The notes: generated by a model from the sequence alone, not told the origin. 64,000 nt of DNA from Streptomyces sp. NBC_00353 (GCF_036108815.1 NZ_CP107985.1:5022001-5086000), one strand, 5' to 3'. Positions 28,348 through 37,991 are shown, numbered from the stretch's first letter. Numbers and translations are program-made.

Positions 28348-28672
28348 TACCCCGACGAATCTCCGTCACTGCCGGTCACCGCCCACACCGGTCGGGGCCG
28401 ACCCGGATGCGAACGGCCGGGTCAGTCCTGACCGGCGGGACGTCGCCGCCTCCTCCACGTCACGTGGATCCCTGGTCACACATTCCAACAGCCTTTATTT
28501 CATAGGCAGTTGGAGGTTTATCTACGCGCGGAGCCATGCCTACCGAACGATCATTCGGGCATATCCGGCGAGTTCTTGCGCGGCTATTACCGGCCGGTAC
28601 CCACAGCTGCTAGAAACGTGCTCGCTCACTCAACCCCCCACTCACCCCCCACACTTCGGAGGGCTGACAGTG
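28348..28672. promoter_or_regulatory. Leader and promoter region of the SGNH esterase gene
   Basis: 325 bases without a gene. It contains an A+T-rich stretch around 28490-28525 and an imperfect palindrome CCGAACGATCATTCGG (28543-28558) that could be an operator. GGAGGG at 28658-28663 serves the ATG at 28673. Confidence 0.4.
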
Positions 28673-29479
28673 ATGTCAGTACGGAGATTCTGGGCGTCCG
28701 CATCCACTCTGGTCCTCGCAGCCTCGGCCGCACTGGGCGTTGCCCAGCCGGCCTCGGCAACCTCCGCGGCCGCCGCCGGCGGGTACGTCGCTCTCGGCGA
28801 CTCCTACTCGTCCGGCGTCGGCTCGGGAAGCTACATCTCCGACAGCGGCGACTGCCATCGGAGCACCAAGGCCTACCCCTACCTCTGGGCCACCCAGAAC
28901 TCACCGTCCTCGTTCGCCTTCGTGGCCTGTTCGGGGGCCACGACGGGTTCGGTGGCGAGCAGCCAGCTGGGCGCCCTGAGTTCGTCCACCACCCTGGTCA
29001 GTGTCACGGCGGGCGGCAACGACGTCGGCTTCGCCGATGTCATGGAGGACTGCGTTCTGTACAGCGAGGCCACCTGCCTCAGCAGCGTGAACGCGGCCGT
29101 CTCGCAGATGCAGAACGCACTGCCGTCCGGCCTCGGTTCGCTCTACGGCTCCATCCGCTCACGCGCCTCGCAGGCCCATGTGGTGGTGCTGGGATACCCG
29201 CGCTTCTACCGGCTGAGCGGGGACTGCATCGCCGGTCTCTCCGAGACCGAGCGCTCCGCCATCAACAACGCGTCCGACGTACTGAACAGCGTCATCGCCC
29301 AGCAGGCAGCCAATGCCGGGTTCACATTCTCCAGCGTGGTCGACGAGTTCACGGGACACGAGTTGTGCTCCGGCAGTCCGTGGCTCAACAGCGTGACCGT
29401 CCCCGTCTACGAGTCGTACCACCCCAAGTCCGCAGGGCAGTCGGGCGGTTATCTGCCCGCCTTCCGCTCAGCCGCGTAA
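28673..29479 (+). CDS. Secreted SGNH/GDSL-family lipase/esterase
   Basis: 268 residues from ATG 28673 (a GTG one codon earlier is also possible). A signal peptide ends near ASA-TS (29-31). The SGNH blocks are complete: block I YVALGDSYSSGVG with nucleophile Ser44, block II glycine near SGATTG, block III VTAGGNDVGF, and block V YHPKSAGQ with the catalytic histidine. Six cysteines suggest three disulfides, as in the known Streptomyces secreted esterases and phospholipases of this size. The substrate is probably acyl esters outside the cell. Confidence 0.9.
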   Translation: MSVRRFWASASTLVLAASAALGVAQPASATSAAAAGGYVALGDSYSSGVGSGSYISDSGDCHRSTKAYPYLWATQNSPSSFAFVACSGATTGSVASSQLGALSSSTTLVSVTAGGNDVGFADVMEDCVLYSEATCLSSVNAAVSQMQNALPSGLGSLYGSIRSRASQAHVVVLGYPRFYRLSGDCIAGLSETERSAINNASDVLNSVIAQQAANAGFTFSSVVDEFTGHELCSGSPWLNSVTVPVYESYHPKSAGQSGGYLPAFRSAA

Positions 29480-29506
29480 TTCGCTCGTACCCGGCCCTGT
29501 GCGAGA

Positions 29507-29541
29507 TGGCGGTCCACCGGCACGGCTCCGGTGGACCGCCA
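29507..29541. terminator. Bidirectional terminator between esterase and MFS genes
   Basis: Perfect 14-bp stem TGGCGGTCCACCGG / CCGGTGGACCGCCA (29507-29520 and 29528-29541) with a 7-base loop, between convergent genes. Confidence 0.7.
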
Positions 29542-29575
29542 CCTCTCTGTCCCGTTCCGTTCCGTCCGATACGTG

Positions 29576-31079
29576 TCAGGCGCGGCCCGCGGCGCCCGGC
29601 CGGGGCAGTGCGAGGGCGGCCGCCGCGGCCAGTACGGCGATGGCGGCCGCTGCCCACCAGCCGTGCCGGAACGCATCGAGCGCCCCGGCCGGGCCGTCCG
29701 GGGTGGCGAGCAGCGTGACCATCAGGGCCACGCCGAGGACCGAACCGGTCTGGCGGGCCATCGTGGTGACGGCCGATCCGGTCGCGAACCGGGTGGGCGG
29801 CAGGGCCGCCGCGGCCGCACCGACCAGAGTGGGCAGGGCGAAGCCGACGCCGATACCGGTGATCAGCATGCCGGGCAGGAGTCCGGCCGCGTAGTGCGGG
29901 GCCGTATCGAGCGCGACGGCCCACCAGCCGAGGCCCACGGCGAACAGCAGGCAGCCGAGCGCCGCCGTGCGGCCCGCGCCGAGGCGGCGGACCATGGGGC
30001 CCGACGTGACGGCGAGCACCGGTACGACCAGGGGCCCGGGAGCGATGGCCAGTCCGGTACGGATCGCCGAATAGCCCCATACCTGCTGGCACCAGAGCAC
30101 CGAGGTCAGCAGCATCGCCGCGAACGCGACGGAGAAGAGCAGCGCAGCGAGGGTCGCCGCCGCGAAGGCCGGGGTGCGCAGCATCGGCAGTTCGACGATC
30201 GGTGCGCTGTGCCGGGCCGAGCGCAGCCAGAACGCCCCCGGCGAGGACGACCGTCGCGACGAGCGAGCCGATCACCTCCGGCGAACCCCAGCCCCACGCA
30301 TCCGACTTGACCAGGCCGAGCGCGAGTGCGCCGATGGCGAGCGTGAGCAGCGCGGCACCGGCCAGGTCCGGCAGCCGTCCGTCGCGGTCCGGGCGCACAT
30401 CGGGCAGCAGCCGGGCCCCGGCCACCAGGCCGACCGCACCGACCGGCACGTTGACGAGGAACACCCAGCGCCAGTCGGCCTCCACGAGCAGCCCGCCGAT
30501 CACGGGACCCAGACCGGCGGCGATGCCCCCGATCGCCGCCCAGCTGCGAATGGCCTGCGGCCGGCGCTCCGGCGCGGTGTTGACCAGCAGCAGCGCCAGC
30601 GAGGTGGGCATCAGGGCGGCGGCTCCGGCCGCCTGCAGGGCACGGGCGGCGACCAGCCAGCCGACCCCGGGGGCGACGGCGCACAGCGCGGAGGCCACGG
30701 TGAAGGCCGCCAGGCCGAGGAGGAAGCCGCGCCGGTGCCCGTACCGGTCCGCGAGCCGGCCTGCGACGACGAGCAGCGCGGCGAAGACGATCGCGTACGC
30801 GTTGAGCACCCAGGACAGCGAGGCGAGCGAGCTGCCGTCGAAGGAGTCACCGAGGGCGGGGACGGCCACGTTGACGATGAACAGGTCGAGGTTCACGACG
30901 AAGACCCCGGCCGAAACGATCCAGGCCGTCGCGCGGGATCCAGTGGATGGACTCTTCGCGGACCCGTTCGCCGAGCCCTTCGCGGGCCTGGTCGCCCCGG
31001 GCGGCCCGGACTCCGCGGGCGGGGCGGACGATCCGGGGTCGGCCGCACCTGCGAGTGAGTTTGATTTTCCAACTGTCAT
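29576..31079 (-). pseudogene. MFS (DHA2-like) drug exporter with a frameshift
   Basis: From ATG 31079 the frame encodes a normal MFS N-terminal half: WIVSAGVFVVNLDLFIVNVA, the motif A-like GRLADRYGHRRGF and LGPVIGGLLVEADWRWVFLVN. Near 30235 similarity jumps to another frame that continues FWLRSARHSAPIVELPMLRT and runs through five or six further helices to the stop at 29576. One extra base in the C5 run at 30235-30239 (G5 on the coding strand) accounts for it. With the base removed, about 500 residues and 14 helices would result, the size of the DHA2 family. The gene is either inactive or misread. It diverges from a HxlR regulator. Confidence 0.8.
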
Positions 31080-31134
31080 GACGGCAAGGTAGCGCCAGTA
31101 AGTTTGAGATGGCAACCTTGTAGGGGTGAGTGCA

Positions 31135-31689
31135 ATGAATGGTTCCGGCAGCCGTATCGACATCGGCGCACTGCCCGGCCGCCCGTGTTCCGCCGCCGCC
31201 GCGCTGCAGGTGGTGGGCGAGAAGTGGGCGCTGCTCGCGGTGCGCGAGATCTTCTTCGGCAATCACCGGTTCGAGGCGATCGCCCGGAACACCGGTGCAC
31301 CCCGGGACCGGCTCGCGGCCCGGCTGCGGTCACTGGAGCACGCCGGGGTGGTCGAGCGGCGCCCGTACAGCGAACGGCCGCCACGCCACGAGTACCACCT
31401 GACCGAGGCGGGCCGGGACCTCGCTCCGGTGATCCGCGCCCTGCTGAACTGGGGTGACCGCTGGGTGCACGAGGAGCCGCCGGTCGTCATGGTCCATGAA
31501 CCGGTGGCCACCACGGACGCGGAGAACCCTGGCGAGGGCGAGGACGAGGGCGCACACGGGCACGACCTGGACACCGCGTGGATCTGCCGCACCTGTGGCG
31601 AGGAGGTCGTGATGAACACCCTCACCGTCGACGTCCGCTCCCCCGGCTGGGACCGGGCCGGCCCCACACCCGCACCTGCGACACCCTGA
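31135..31689 (+). CDS. HxlR-type winged-helix regulator
   Basis: 184 residues from ATG 31135, 8 bases after AGGGG (a GTG at 31126 is an alternative). The winged helix is typical: CSAAAALQVVGEKWALLAVR, the recognition region IARNTGAPRDRLAARLRSLE, and the wing VERRPYSERPPRHEYHLTEAG. A C-terminal extension has an acidic stretch and a CxxC pair (ICRTCGEEV) that could bind metal or act as a redox switch. It diverges from the MFS exporter gene and probably represses it. CAAGGT/ACCTTG repeats flank the 45-base intergenic region. Confidence 0.85.
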   Translation: MNGSGSRIDIGALPGRPCSAAAALQVVGEKWALLAVREIFFGNHRFEAIARNTGAPRDRLAARLRSLEHAGVVERRPYSERPPRHEYHLTEAGRDLAPVIRALLNWGDRWVHEEPPVVMVHEPVATTDAENPGEGEDEGAHGHDLDTAWICRTCGEEVVMNTLTVDVRSPGWDRAGPTPAPATP

Positions 31690-31803
31690 CAGCCCATCAG
31701 CCGTACGTCATACGCGCCCCCGGTCCGCGGCCGGCCAGGGAGTTGTCCACAGGCTGCGGACGATACGAGCCGAGTGTCCGGCCCCCGGCGCAGAATGGGG
31801 GGC

Positions 31804-33651
31804 ATGACTGAGATCACTGGCTCGACGACCGATTCCGTTCCGGCGCTGACGACCGACCCCGTTCCGGAGTGGGAGCAGCGCTTCCGGGCGCCCCGGGTGT
31901 CGTTGCCCGACTGGGCGGAGGACGCGCCGGACCGTGCGCTGTTCGTCTCCAACGCGACGGGGACGTACGAGCTGTACGCGTGGGACCGGTCGACCGGGGA
32001 GCAGCGACAGGTCACCGACCGGCCGAACGGGACGACGGACGGGATACTGACGCCGGACGGCGAGACGATCTGGTGGTTCAACGACACCGACGGCGACGAG
32101 TTCGGGGTGTGGATGCGTCAGCCGTTCCACGGCGGCAATGGGAGCGGACGGGCGGCGGACGAGCCCGCGGCCCCGGGGCTCGAGCCCTCGTACCCGGCCG
32201 GGCTCGCGATCGGGCGGGACGGGACGGCGGTGGTCGGCCGGTCGACCGATGAGGACGGGACGACGATCCATGTCGTACGGCCCGGGGCTCCACCCGTCGA
32301 GATCTACCGGCACCGCGAGTCGGCGGGCGTCGGGGACCTGTCGCACGACGGGACGCTGATCGCCCTGGAGCACACCGAGCACGGCGACGCGATGCATTCG
32401 GCGCTGCGCGTGGTGCGGCAGGACGGGACAACGGTCGCCGAGCTCGACGACACCAAGGGCGGTACGCAGGAGCTGGGCCTGTCGGTGCTGGGCTTCGCGC
32501 CGGTGGCCGGGGACACCCGGCTGCTGGTCGGACATCAGCGGCGGGGCCGCTGGGAGCCGATGATCTGGGACCCGGTGGCGGGGACGGAGACGGATCTTGC
32601 GATCGATCTGCCCGGTGACGTGGGCGCCGAGTGGTATCCGGACGGCTCCGCGCTGTTGATCGTGCACGGCTTCGAGGCCCGCAGCGACCTGTGGCGGTAC
32701 GAGCCGGCGACCGACAGCGCTCCGGTACGGGTGGAGACCCCTGCCGGATCGGTGTCGGGTGCCACGGCCCGGCCGGACGGCACCGTGGAGTACCTGTGGT
32801 CGTCCGCCGCCCAGCCCCCCGCCGTGCGGTCCACGACGGGTGCGGTGGTGCTCGATCCGCCGGGTGCGAAGGCTCCGGCGTCCGTGCCGGTGGAGGACGT
32901 GTGGGTGGACGGGCCCGGCGGCCGGATCCACGCGCTCGTGCAGCGGCCCGCTGCCCCGGCCGAGGGCCCGTTTCCGACCGTCTTCGAGATCCACGGCGGC
33001 CCGACCTGGCACGACAGCGACGCCTTCGCGTCCGGGCCCGCCGCCTGGGTGGACCACGGCTACGCGGTCGTCCGCGTCAACTACCGCGGCTCGACGGGGT
33101 ACGGGCGGGCCTGGACGGACGCGCTCAAGCACCGGGTCGGCCTGATCGAGCTCGAGGACATCGCGGCGGTCCGGGAGTGGGCGGTGAAGTCCGGGCTGGC
33201 GGACCCCGCGAAGCTGGTCCTGGCCGGGGGCTCGTGGGGCGGCTATCTGACGCTGCTCGGCCTCGGTACGCAGCCGGAGGACTGGGCGCTGGGCCTGGCC
33301 GCGGTCCCGGTCGCGGACTACGTCACGGCGTACCACGACGAGATGGAGGCCCTGAAGGCGATGGACCGCACGCTGCTGGGCGGTACGCCGGAGGAGGTGC
33401 CGGAGCGGTTCGAGGCCTCGTCCCCGCTCACGTACGTCGACGCCGTGCGGGCGCCGGTCTACATCTCGGCGGGGGTCAACGACCCGCGCTGCCCGATCCG
33501 CCAGGTCGAGAACTATGTGGACCGGCTGAAGGCCCGGCAGGCGGTGCACGAGGTGTACCGGTACGACGCGGGGCACGGCTCGCTCGTCGTCGAGGAGCGC
33601 ATCAAGCAGGTACGGCTGGAGCTGGACTTCGCCCGGCGCCACCTCGGGTAG
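31804..33651 (+). CDS. S9-family (prolyl oligopeptidase-like) serine peptidase
   Basis: 615 residues from ATG 31804. The N-terminal half (about 30-370) is a beta-propeller, and the C-terminal 240 residues are the alpha/beta-hydrolase domain. The catalytic triad is visible: Ser477 in GGSWGGY, Asp about 560 in GVNDPRCP and His about 590 in DAGHGS. An oxyanion-region HGGP precedes it. There is no signal peptide, so it is probably a cytosolic peptidase acting on short peptides, like acylaminoacyl peptidase. It stands alone and is followed by two hairpins. Confidence 0.9.
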   Translation: MTEITGSTTDSVPALTTDPVPEWEQRFRAPRVSLPDWAEDAPDRALFVSNATGTYELYAWDRSTGEQRQVTDRPNGTTDGILTPDGETIWWFNDTDGDEFGVWMRQPFHGGNGSGRAADEPAAPGLEPSYPAGLAIGRDGTAVVGRSTDEDGTTIHVVRPGAPPVEIYRHRESAGVGDLSHDGTLIALEHTEHGDAMHSALRVVRQDGTTVAELDDTKGGTQELGLSVLGFAPVAGDTRLLVGHQRRGRWEPMIWDPVAGTETDLAIDLPGDVGAEWYPDGSALLIVHGFEARSDLWRYEPATDSAPVRVETPAGSVSGATARPDGTVEYLWSSAAQPPAVRSTTGAVVLDPPGAKAPASVPVEDVWVDGPGGRIHALVQRPAAPAEGPFPTVFEIHGGPTWHDSDAFASGPAAWVDHGYAVVRVNYRGSTGYGRAWTDALKHRVGLIELEDIAAVREWAVKSGLADPAKLVLAGGSWGGYLTLLGLGTQPEDWALGLAAVPVADYVTAYHDEMEALKAMDRTLLGGTPEEVPERFEASSPLTYVDAVRAPVYISAGVNDPRCPIRQVENYVDRLKARQAVHEVYRYDAGHGSLVVEERIKQVRLELDFARRHLG

Positions 33652-33655
33652 CGGG

Positions 33656-33674
33656 ACCCCCGGCCACCGGGGGT
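33656..33674 (+). terminator. Hairpin after the S9 peptidase gene
   Basis: ACCCCCGG / CCGGGGGT (33656-33663 and 33667-33674) with a 3-base loop, five bases after the stop codon. Confidence 0.5.
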
Positions 33675-33690
33675 GGTGCCGTCGGCGGCA

Positions 33691-33716
33691 CCCCGCTCCG
33701 GGGTTCCGGAGCGGGG
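33691..33716 (+). terminator. Second hairpin between the S9 and SURF1 genes
   Basis: An 11-bp stem CCCCGCTCCGG / CCGGAGCGGGG (33691-33701 and 33706-33716) with a 4-base loop. It ends 16 bases before the SURF1 start, so it also abuts the putative SURF1 promoter. Confidence 0.5.
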
Positions 33717-33732
33717 ACCGTACCGTGGAGGG

Positions 33733-34557
33733 GTGTACCGGTTCCTGCTGACCCCGCGATGGTGGGGGATCAACCTCTTCGCCGTACTGGCCATCCCGCT
33801 CTGCGTCTTCATGGGCACCTGGCAGCTCGGCCGCTTCGAGGACCGCGTGCAGTCGCACGAGCAGGCCACGAAGCAGCCGGCCCCGGGGGCGAGAGCCGCA
33901 AAGCCTCTCGATGATCTGCTGCCGGTCGACACGGTGACGTCCGGCCGCCCGGCCACCGCCACCGGCCGGTACGCCGACCAGTTCCTGGTGCCCGGCCGGG
34001 AGTTGGACGACAGGAGCGGCTTCTACGTCCTGAACATGCTGCGCACCGACGGCGGCAAGGCCCTGCCGGTGGTACGCGGCTGGCTGCCCGGCAAGCCCGG
34101 GCACACCCCGGTGCCCGCCGCGCCGACCGGCGAGGTCACCGTGACCGGCGACCTCCAGGCGTCCGAGAACACGGGCACCGACGGCGTCGACACGGCGGGA
34201 GGCCTCCCCGACGGACAGCTCGGCATTATCAGCGCCGCGTCCCTCGTCAACCTCGTGCCGTACGACGTGTACGACGCATGGGTGACGCTCCAGGACACCG
34301 AGAGCAGCGGCGGCGGCGCCGGGGGCAGCGCGCTGCGCCCCGTACCGGCCGTGGCACCGCAGGGCAGCGGTCTCGACCTGAAGGCGTTCCAGAACCTCGG
34401 CTACACCGGCGAGTGGTTCGTCTTCGCCGCCTTCGTGCTCTTCATGTGGTTCCGGCTGGTCCGCCGCGAGGCGGAGGCCGCGCGGGACGTGAAGCTGGGC
34501 CTCGTGCCCGACACGGACGCGGACGCGGACACGCACGCGGGTACGCGCACGGCCTGA
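33733..34557 (+). CDS. SURF1-family cytochrome oxidase assembly protein
   Basis: 274 residues from GTG 33733. Two membrane helices lie at the ends (about 9-28 WGINLFAVLAIPLCVFMGTW and 228-246 EWFVFAAFVLFMWFRLV), with an extracytoplasmic domain between. It has the SURF1 motifs GTWQLGRFEDR, the Y-D-V-Y stretch and NLGYTGEWF. It assists assembly of haem a3/CuB in cytochrome c oxidase. TACCGT (33721-33726) ends six bases before the GTG, so the message may be leaderless. A purine-rich sequence also touches the start codon, too close for a normal ribosome-binding site. Confidence 0.85.
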   Translation: MYRFLLTPRWWGINLFAVLAIPLCVFMGTWQLGRFEDRVQSHEQATKQPAPGARAAKPLDDLLPVDTVTSGRPATATGRYADQFLVPGRELDDRSGFYVLNMLRTDGGKALPVVRGWLPGKPGHTPVPAAPTGEVTVTGDLQASENTGTDGVDTAGGLPDGQLGIISAASLVNLVPYDVYDAWVTLQDTESSGGGAGGSALRPVPAVAPQGSGLDLKAFQNLGYTGEWFVFAAFVLFMWFRLVRREAEAARDVKLGLVPDTDADADTHAGTRTA

Positions 34558-34578
34558 GCCGTCCCGGCGTACGCACGC

Positions 34579-34621
34579 ACGTGAGGGGGCCCGCCGGTTC
34601 GACCGGCGGGCCCCCTCACGT
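34579..34621. terminator. Very strong bidirectional terminator
   Basis: A perfect 20-bp stem with a 3-base loop (34579-34598 and 34602-34621), between the convergent SURF1 and anti-sigma-like genes. Confidence 0.85.
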
Positions 34622-34634
34622 ATGCGTCATGGTG

Positions 34635-35975
34635 CTAGGCCGTCGGTGCGAGCACGCCCGTCCGGTAGATCGTGCCCGCGCAGGCGTTGGGGATCTCCGT
34701 CTCCGCGACCGGCGCCCCGGGCTCCGGGGTGTGCGTCACAGCGACGCTGCCGTCGAGCGTCGTGCCGCCGTCCTCGCTGCCGAGCTGCACCTCCGTCTGC
34801 GACGTGCTGCCGTCACTGGTGCCGTCGGAGGTACCCGCCGCACCGTCGGTCGGGGTCGGGGTCGGCGACCCGCCGGAGGTCGGACAGGTGTCCTTCGGGA
34901 CCCAGGCGAACTGCACCTCGTACGCCATGGCCGGCTTCAGCAGCACTGTGCCCGCCTCCTGCGACGGGTCGGGCAGTCCGGCCGCCGCGTCGCCCGCGGT
35001 GTGCTGCACGACGTCGATCTTGGCCGGGTCGGCCGCGCCCATCGCCTGGAAGCCCACGGTGCCACTGGTGGTCACCGAGCACTCCTTGCCGGAGATGTTC
35101 GAGATGCGGAAGCTGCCGTACACCGTGCCGTCGGCACCGGCCGCGCCCGTCTCGGCCGAGGCGACGCCGAGCTGGCTCGGATCGCAGACCGGCATCGAGG
35201 CCGCCGCGCTGTCGGCGGGGCCCGCACCACCGGTGGTCGCGTCGCCGGCTGCGCCCTGGCCACCGGTGCCCGAGTGGCCGCCGGCGCCGTTCGGGTGGCC
35301 GTTGCCGCCGGTGCCCTGTCCGCCGGCGGTGCCGCCACCGGCCTTCTCGCCGGCTGCCGAGCCGGTGTCGGAGCCGCTGCCGCCCTGAGCCTGCTCGCCG
35401 TGCGCGGCGATGGCCGGGCTGGCGGTGCTCGAGCCCTCGGAGTTGGCGACGTGTACGAACGCGGGGATCGCGGTGCCGATGAGCAGCGCCGCCGCCGCCA
35501 TTCCGACGACGGCCTGCCGCTTCTTGGCGCGCCGCGCGGGGACGGCGCGCTTCAGATGGTCGAGGGTGCCGTCACCGGGTTCGAGGCCCTCGACAGCGCC
35601 CCGCAGCAGACGGCGCAGGGCGACCTCGTCCAGGTCCGAACCGGAGTCGTCGAAGTCGCCGGAACCACCGGAGCCGCCGGAACCACCGGAGCCGCCACCG
35701 GCACCCCGGCCCGATCCTGCACCCTGGCCCACGCCCGATACCGCGCCGAAGAGGGCCGTCAGGCCGGCGAGCCGTTCCGTTTCGGCGCGGTCGTCTCCCC
35801 CGTCCTCCGTCTCCGGCACTCCCTCGACGGACACGGCGTCCGTATCCGGGTGCCCGTCCGAGTTCACGTTCGGCGCGTTCTCCGGCCCGTGGTTCACAAT
35901 TCCGTTTCCAGTCCGGTCGATCTCACGCTCGTGCGTACGTTCCTGCGCGGGGTCCTTGTGCTCGCGCCGACTCAT
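34635..35975 (-). CDS. Putative membrane-bound anti-sigma partner of the adjacent SigE-family factor
   Basis: 446 residues from ATG 35975, which overlaps the stop of the sigma gene by four bases (ATGA). The cytosolic part (1-170) is acidic, with a GGSGGSGG linker and a helical DEVALRRLLRGAVEGLEPGD section. One membrane helix (about 175-195, AVVGMAAAALLIGTAIPAF) leads to a Gly/Ser/Thr-rich stalk and an extracellular beta domain with paired cysteines (MPVCDPSQ, KECSV, KDTCP, NACAG). Translational coupling to the sigma gene and this topology suggest an anti-sigma or signal-sensing role. The zinc anti-sigma HxxxCxxC motif is absent. Confidence 0.65.
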   Translation of the reverse strand: MSRREHKDPAQERTHEREIDRTGNGIVNHGPENAPNVNSDGHPDTDAVSVEGVPETEDGGDDRAETERLAGLTALFGAVSGVGQGAGSGRGAGGGSGGSGGSGGSGDFDDSGSDLDEVALRRLLRGAVEGLEPGDGTLDHLKRAVPARRAKKRQAVVGMAAAALLIGTAIPAFVHVANSEGSSTASPAIAAHGEQAQGGSGSDTGSAAGEKAGGGTAGGQGTGGNGHPNGAGGHSGTGGQGAAGDATTGGAGPADSAAASMPVCDPSQLGVASAETGAAGADGTVYGSFRISNISGKECSVTTSGTVGFQAMGAADPAKIDVVQHTAGDAAAGLPDPSQEAGTVLLKPAMAYEVQFAWVPKDTCPTSGGSPTPTPTDGAAGTSDGTSDGSTSQTEVQLGSEDGGTTLDGSVAVTHTPEPGAPVAETEIPNACAGTIYRTGVLAPTA

Positions 35976-36634
35976 GCCTGAGCCTCCATCACGGCGCGCA
36001 GCGCCGCGATGCCGCGGGAGCCGTACGCCTTGACCGAACCCAGTGAAATCCCCAGTGTCTCGGCCACCTGGGCCTCGGTCATGTCCGCGAAATACCGCAG
36101 CACCAGCACCTCCCGCTGGCGCCGTTGCAGCCCCCGCATCGCTTTGATCAGCGCGTCCCGCTCCAGCTGGTCGTACGCACCCTCCTCGGCGCTCGCCATG
36201 TCGGGCATCGGCTTGGAGAGCAGCTTCAGCCCGAGGATGCGGCGGCGCAGCGCGGAGCGCGACAGGTTGACGACCGTCTGGCGCAGGTACGCGAGTGTCT
36301 TCTCCGGCTCACGTACCCGGTTCCGCGCCGAGTGCACGCGGATGAACGCCTCCTGCACCACGTCCTCACACGACGCGGTGTCGTCCAGCAGCAGGGCCGC
36401 GAGGCCGAGCAGCGAACGGTAGTGGGCGCGGTAGGTCTCGGTGAGATGGTCGACCGTAGTACCGGCTGCCACTGTCTCCTCAGCACCCCCGCGCTGCGAC
36501 GGCAGCTGGGCCGGGCGCGCAGCGGGCATGGGCGCAATCACCGGCATACCGCCGGGTGCGCGGGGCCGCCGGAGCGGACGCACGGTAGCGCCTCGCAACG
36601 GGCCCACCACTGTGATTTCGAGAACCTCTGCCAC
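35972..36634 (-). CDS. ECF sigma factor, SigE-like family
   Basis: 220 residues if started at GTG 36634; an ATG at 36547 (MPVIAPMPAARPAQ) is an alternative, giving 191. Region 2 is YRSLLGLAALLLDDTASCEDVVQEAFIRVH, seen as overlapping motifs, and region 4 is LVLRYFADMTEAQVAETLGI followed by SLGSVKAYGSRGIAALR. It is coupled to the membrane protein downstream. The stress it answers is unknown. Confidence 0.9.
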   Translation of the reverse strand: MAEVLEITVVGPLRGATVRPLRRPRAPGGMPVIAPMPAARPAQLPSQRGGAEETVAAGTTVDHLTETYRAHYRSLLGLAALLLDDTASCEDVVQEAFIRVHSARNRVREPEKTLAYLRQTVVNLSRSALRRRILGLKLLSKPMPDMASAEEGAYDQLERDALIKAMRGLQRRQREVLVLRYFADMTEAQVAETLGISLGSVKAYGSRGIAALRAVMEAQA

Positions 36635-36926
36635 GCCAGTTGGACACGCGTCCCCCCGTCAGGGTTGTACGCGTGCGGCACCGCGTTTGACGCTGTGCGA
36701 CATGCCCTCATACGTACCTGCTCTTCCACAAATGCCCCGTTTTCGCGCCCCACCATCCGCGAAGTGACGGCATAGACGCGCGCTGCCCGACTGCTGGTTC
36801 CAGCGGGCCGAAAGGTCATCGTCGGACACCGCAACGCCCCAGCTCAAGAGGTTCAGACCAGCAAGTTGCTCACAAGGGCTTCACAGAGAGTACAAAACAG
36901 GTTCGATCGTGAGCCGTCGGGTCGGA

Positions 36927-37991
36927 TCAGGCCTGGGGGAACTCGGCAGCCACCGATTCGGCGATCTGAGCCACGTTCAGCGCCGCCCCCTTGCGGAGGT
37001 TGTCGCCGCATACGAACAGCTCCAGGGCGCGTGGATCGTCCAGCGCCCGCCGCACCCGCCCCACCCAGGTCGGGTCGGTGCCCACGACATCGGACGGCGT
37101 CGGGAAGTCGCCGGAGGCCGGGCTGTCGAACAGGACCACACCGGGTGCGGTCGCCAGGATCTCGTGCGCCCGGTCGACCTCGACCTCGTTCTCGAAGCGG
37201 GCGTGCACGGACATCGAGTGCGTCGCGACGACGGGGACGTACACACAGGTCGCCGCCACCGGCAGGTTCGGCAGGTCCAGGATCTTGCGGCACTCGTCGC
37301 GGATCGCCAGCTCCTCGGACGACCAGCCGTCCCCGGCCTCCGTTCCGGCCCAGGGCACGACATTGAGGGCCACCGGAGCGGCGAAGGGCGAGTCCTCGGT
37401 GTCACCGACGGCCCGGCGCACGTCTCCGGGCTTCGTGCCCAGTTCCGTACCCGCGACCATCGACAGCTGTTCGCGCAGCGCCGCGACACCCTCCCGGCCC
37501 GCTCCGCTCACCGCCTGGTACGAGGAGACGACGAGCTCCCGCAACCCGAACTCGGCGTGCAGCGCACCGACCGCGACGATCAGCGACGCCGTGGTGCAGT
37601 TGGGGCTGGCGACGATGCCCCGGGGCCTCATCCGTACGGCGTGGGGGTTGATCTCGGGCACGACCAGCGGCACATCCGCGTCCAGCCGGAACGCCGCCGA
37701 GTCGTCGACGACGACCGCACCCTTGGACGCGGCGATCGGCGCCCAACGCGCGGACACGTCGTCGGGCACCAGGAAGAGGGCGACGTCCACCCCGTCGAAC
37801 GCGTCCTCGGTGAGTTCGAGGACTTCGGTCTCCTCACCGCGGACGACCAGCTTGCGGCCGGCCGAACGCGGCGAGGCGATCAGCGACACTTCGCCCCAGA
37901 CGTCCGCGTGCTGCGAAAGGATCTGGAGCATGACGCCGCCGATCGCCCCGGTCGCTCCGACGACCGCGAGCGAAGGGCGGCGAGGTGTCAT
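36927..37991 (-). CDS. asd: Aspartate-semialdehyde dehydrogenase
   Basis: 354 residues from ATG 37991. It reduces aspartyl phosphate to aspartate semialdehyde for Lys, Met, Thr and DAP synthesis. The NADP loop is VVGATGAIGGVML (about 9-21), the catalytic cysteine is in ASPNCTTASL (about 131), and the family signature QAVSGAGREGV follows. The start codon overlaps the stop of the aspartokinase gene by four bases, so the two are translated as a coupled ask-asd operon. The length is normal. Confidence 0.95.
   Translation of the reverse strand: MTPRRPSLAVVGATGAIGGVMLQILSQHADVWGEVSLIASPRSAGRKLVVRGEETEVLELTEDAFDGVDVALFLVPDDVSARWAPIAASKGAVVVDDSAAFRLDADVPLVVPEINPHAVRMRPRGIVASPNCTTASLIVAVGALHAEFGLRELVVSSYQAVSGAGREGVAALREQLSMVAGTELGTKPGDVRRAVGDTEDSPFAAPVALNVVPWAGTEAGDGWSSEELAIRDECRKILDLPNLPVAATCVYVPVVATHSMSVHARFENEVEVDRAHEILATAPGVVLFDSPASGDFPTPSDVVGTDPTWVGRVRRALDDPRALELFVCGDNLRKGAALNVAQIAESVAAEFPQA

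Noticed and set aside
31708..34536. A 942-codon open frame on the - strand opposite the S9 peptidase and SURF1 genes
   Set aside because: Its sequence is Arg/Gly/His-rich without any family pattern; it is the GC-biased antisense frame of two clear genes.
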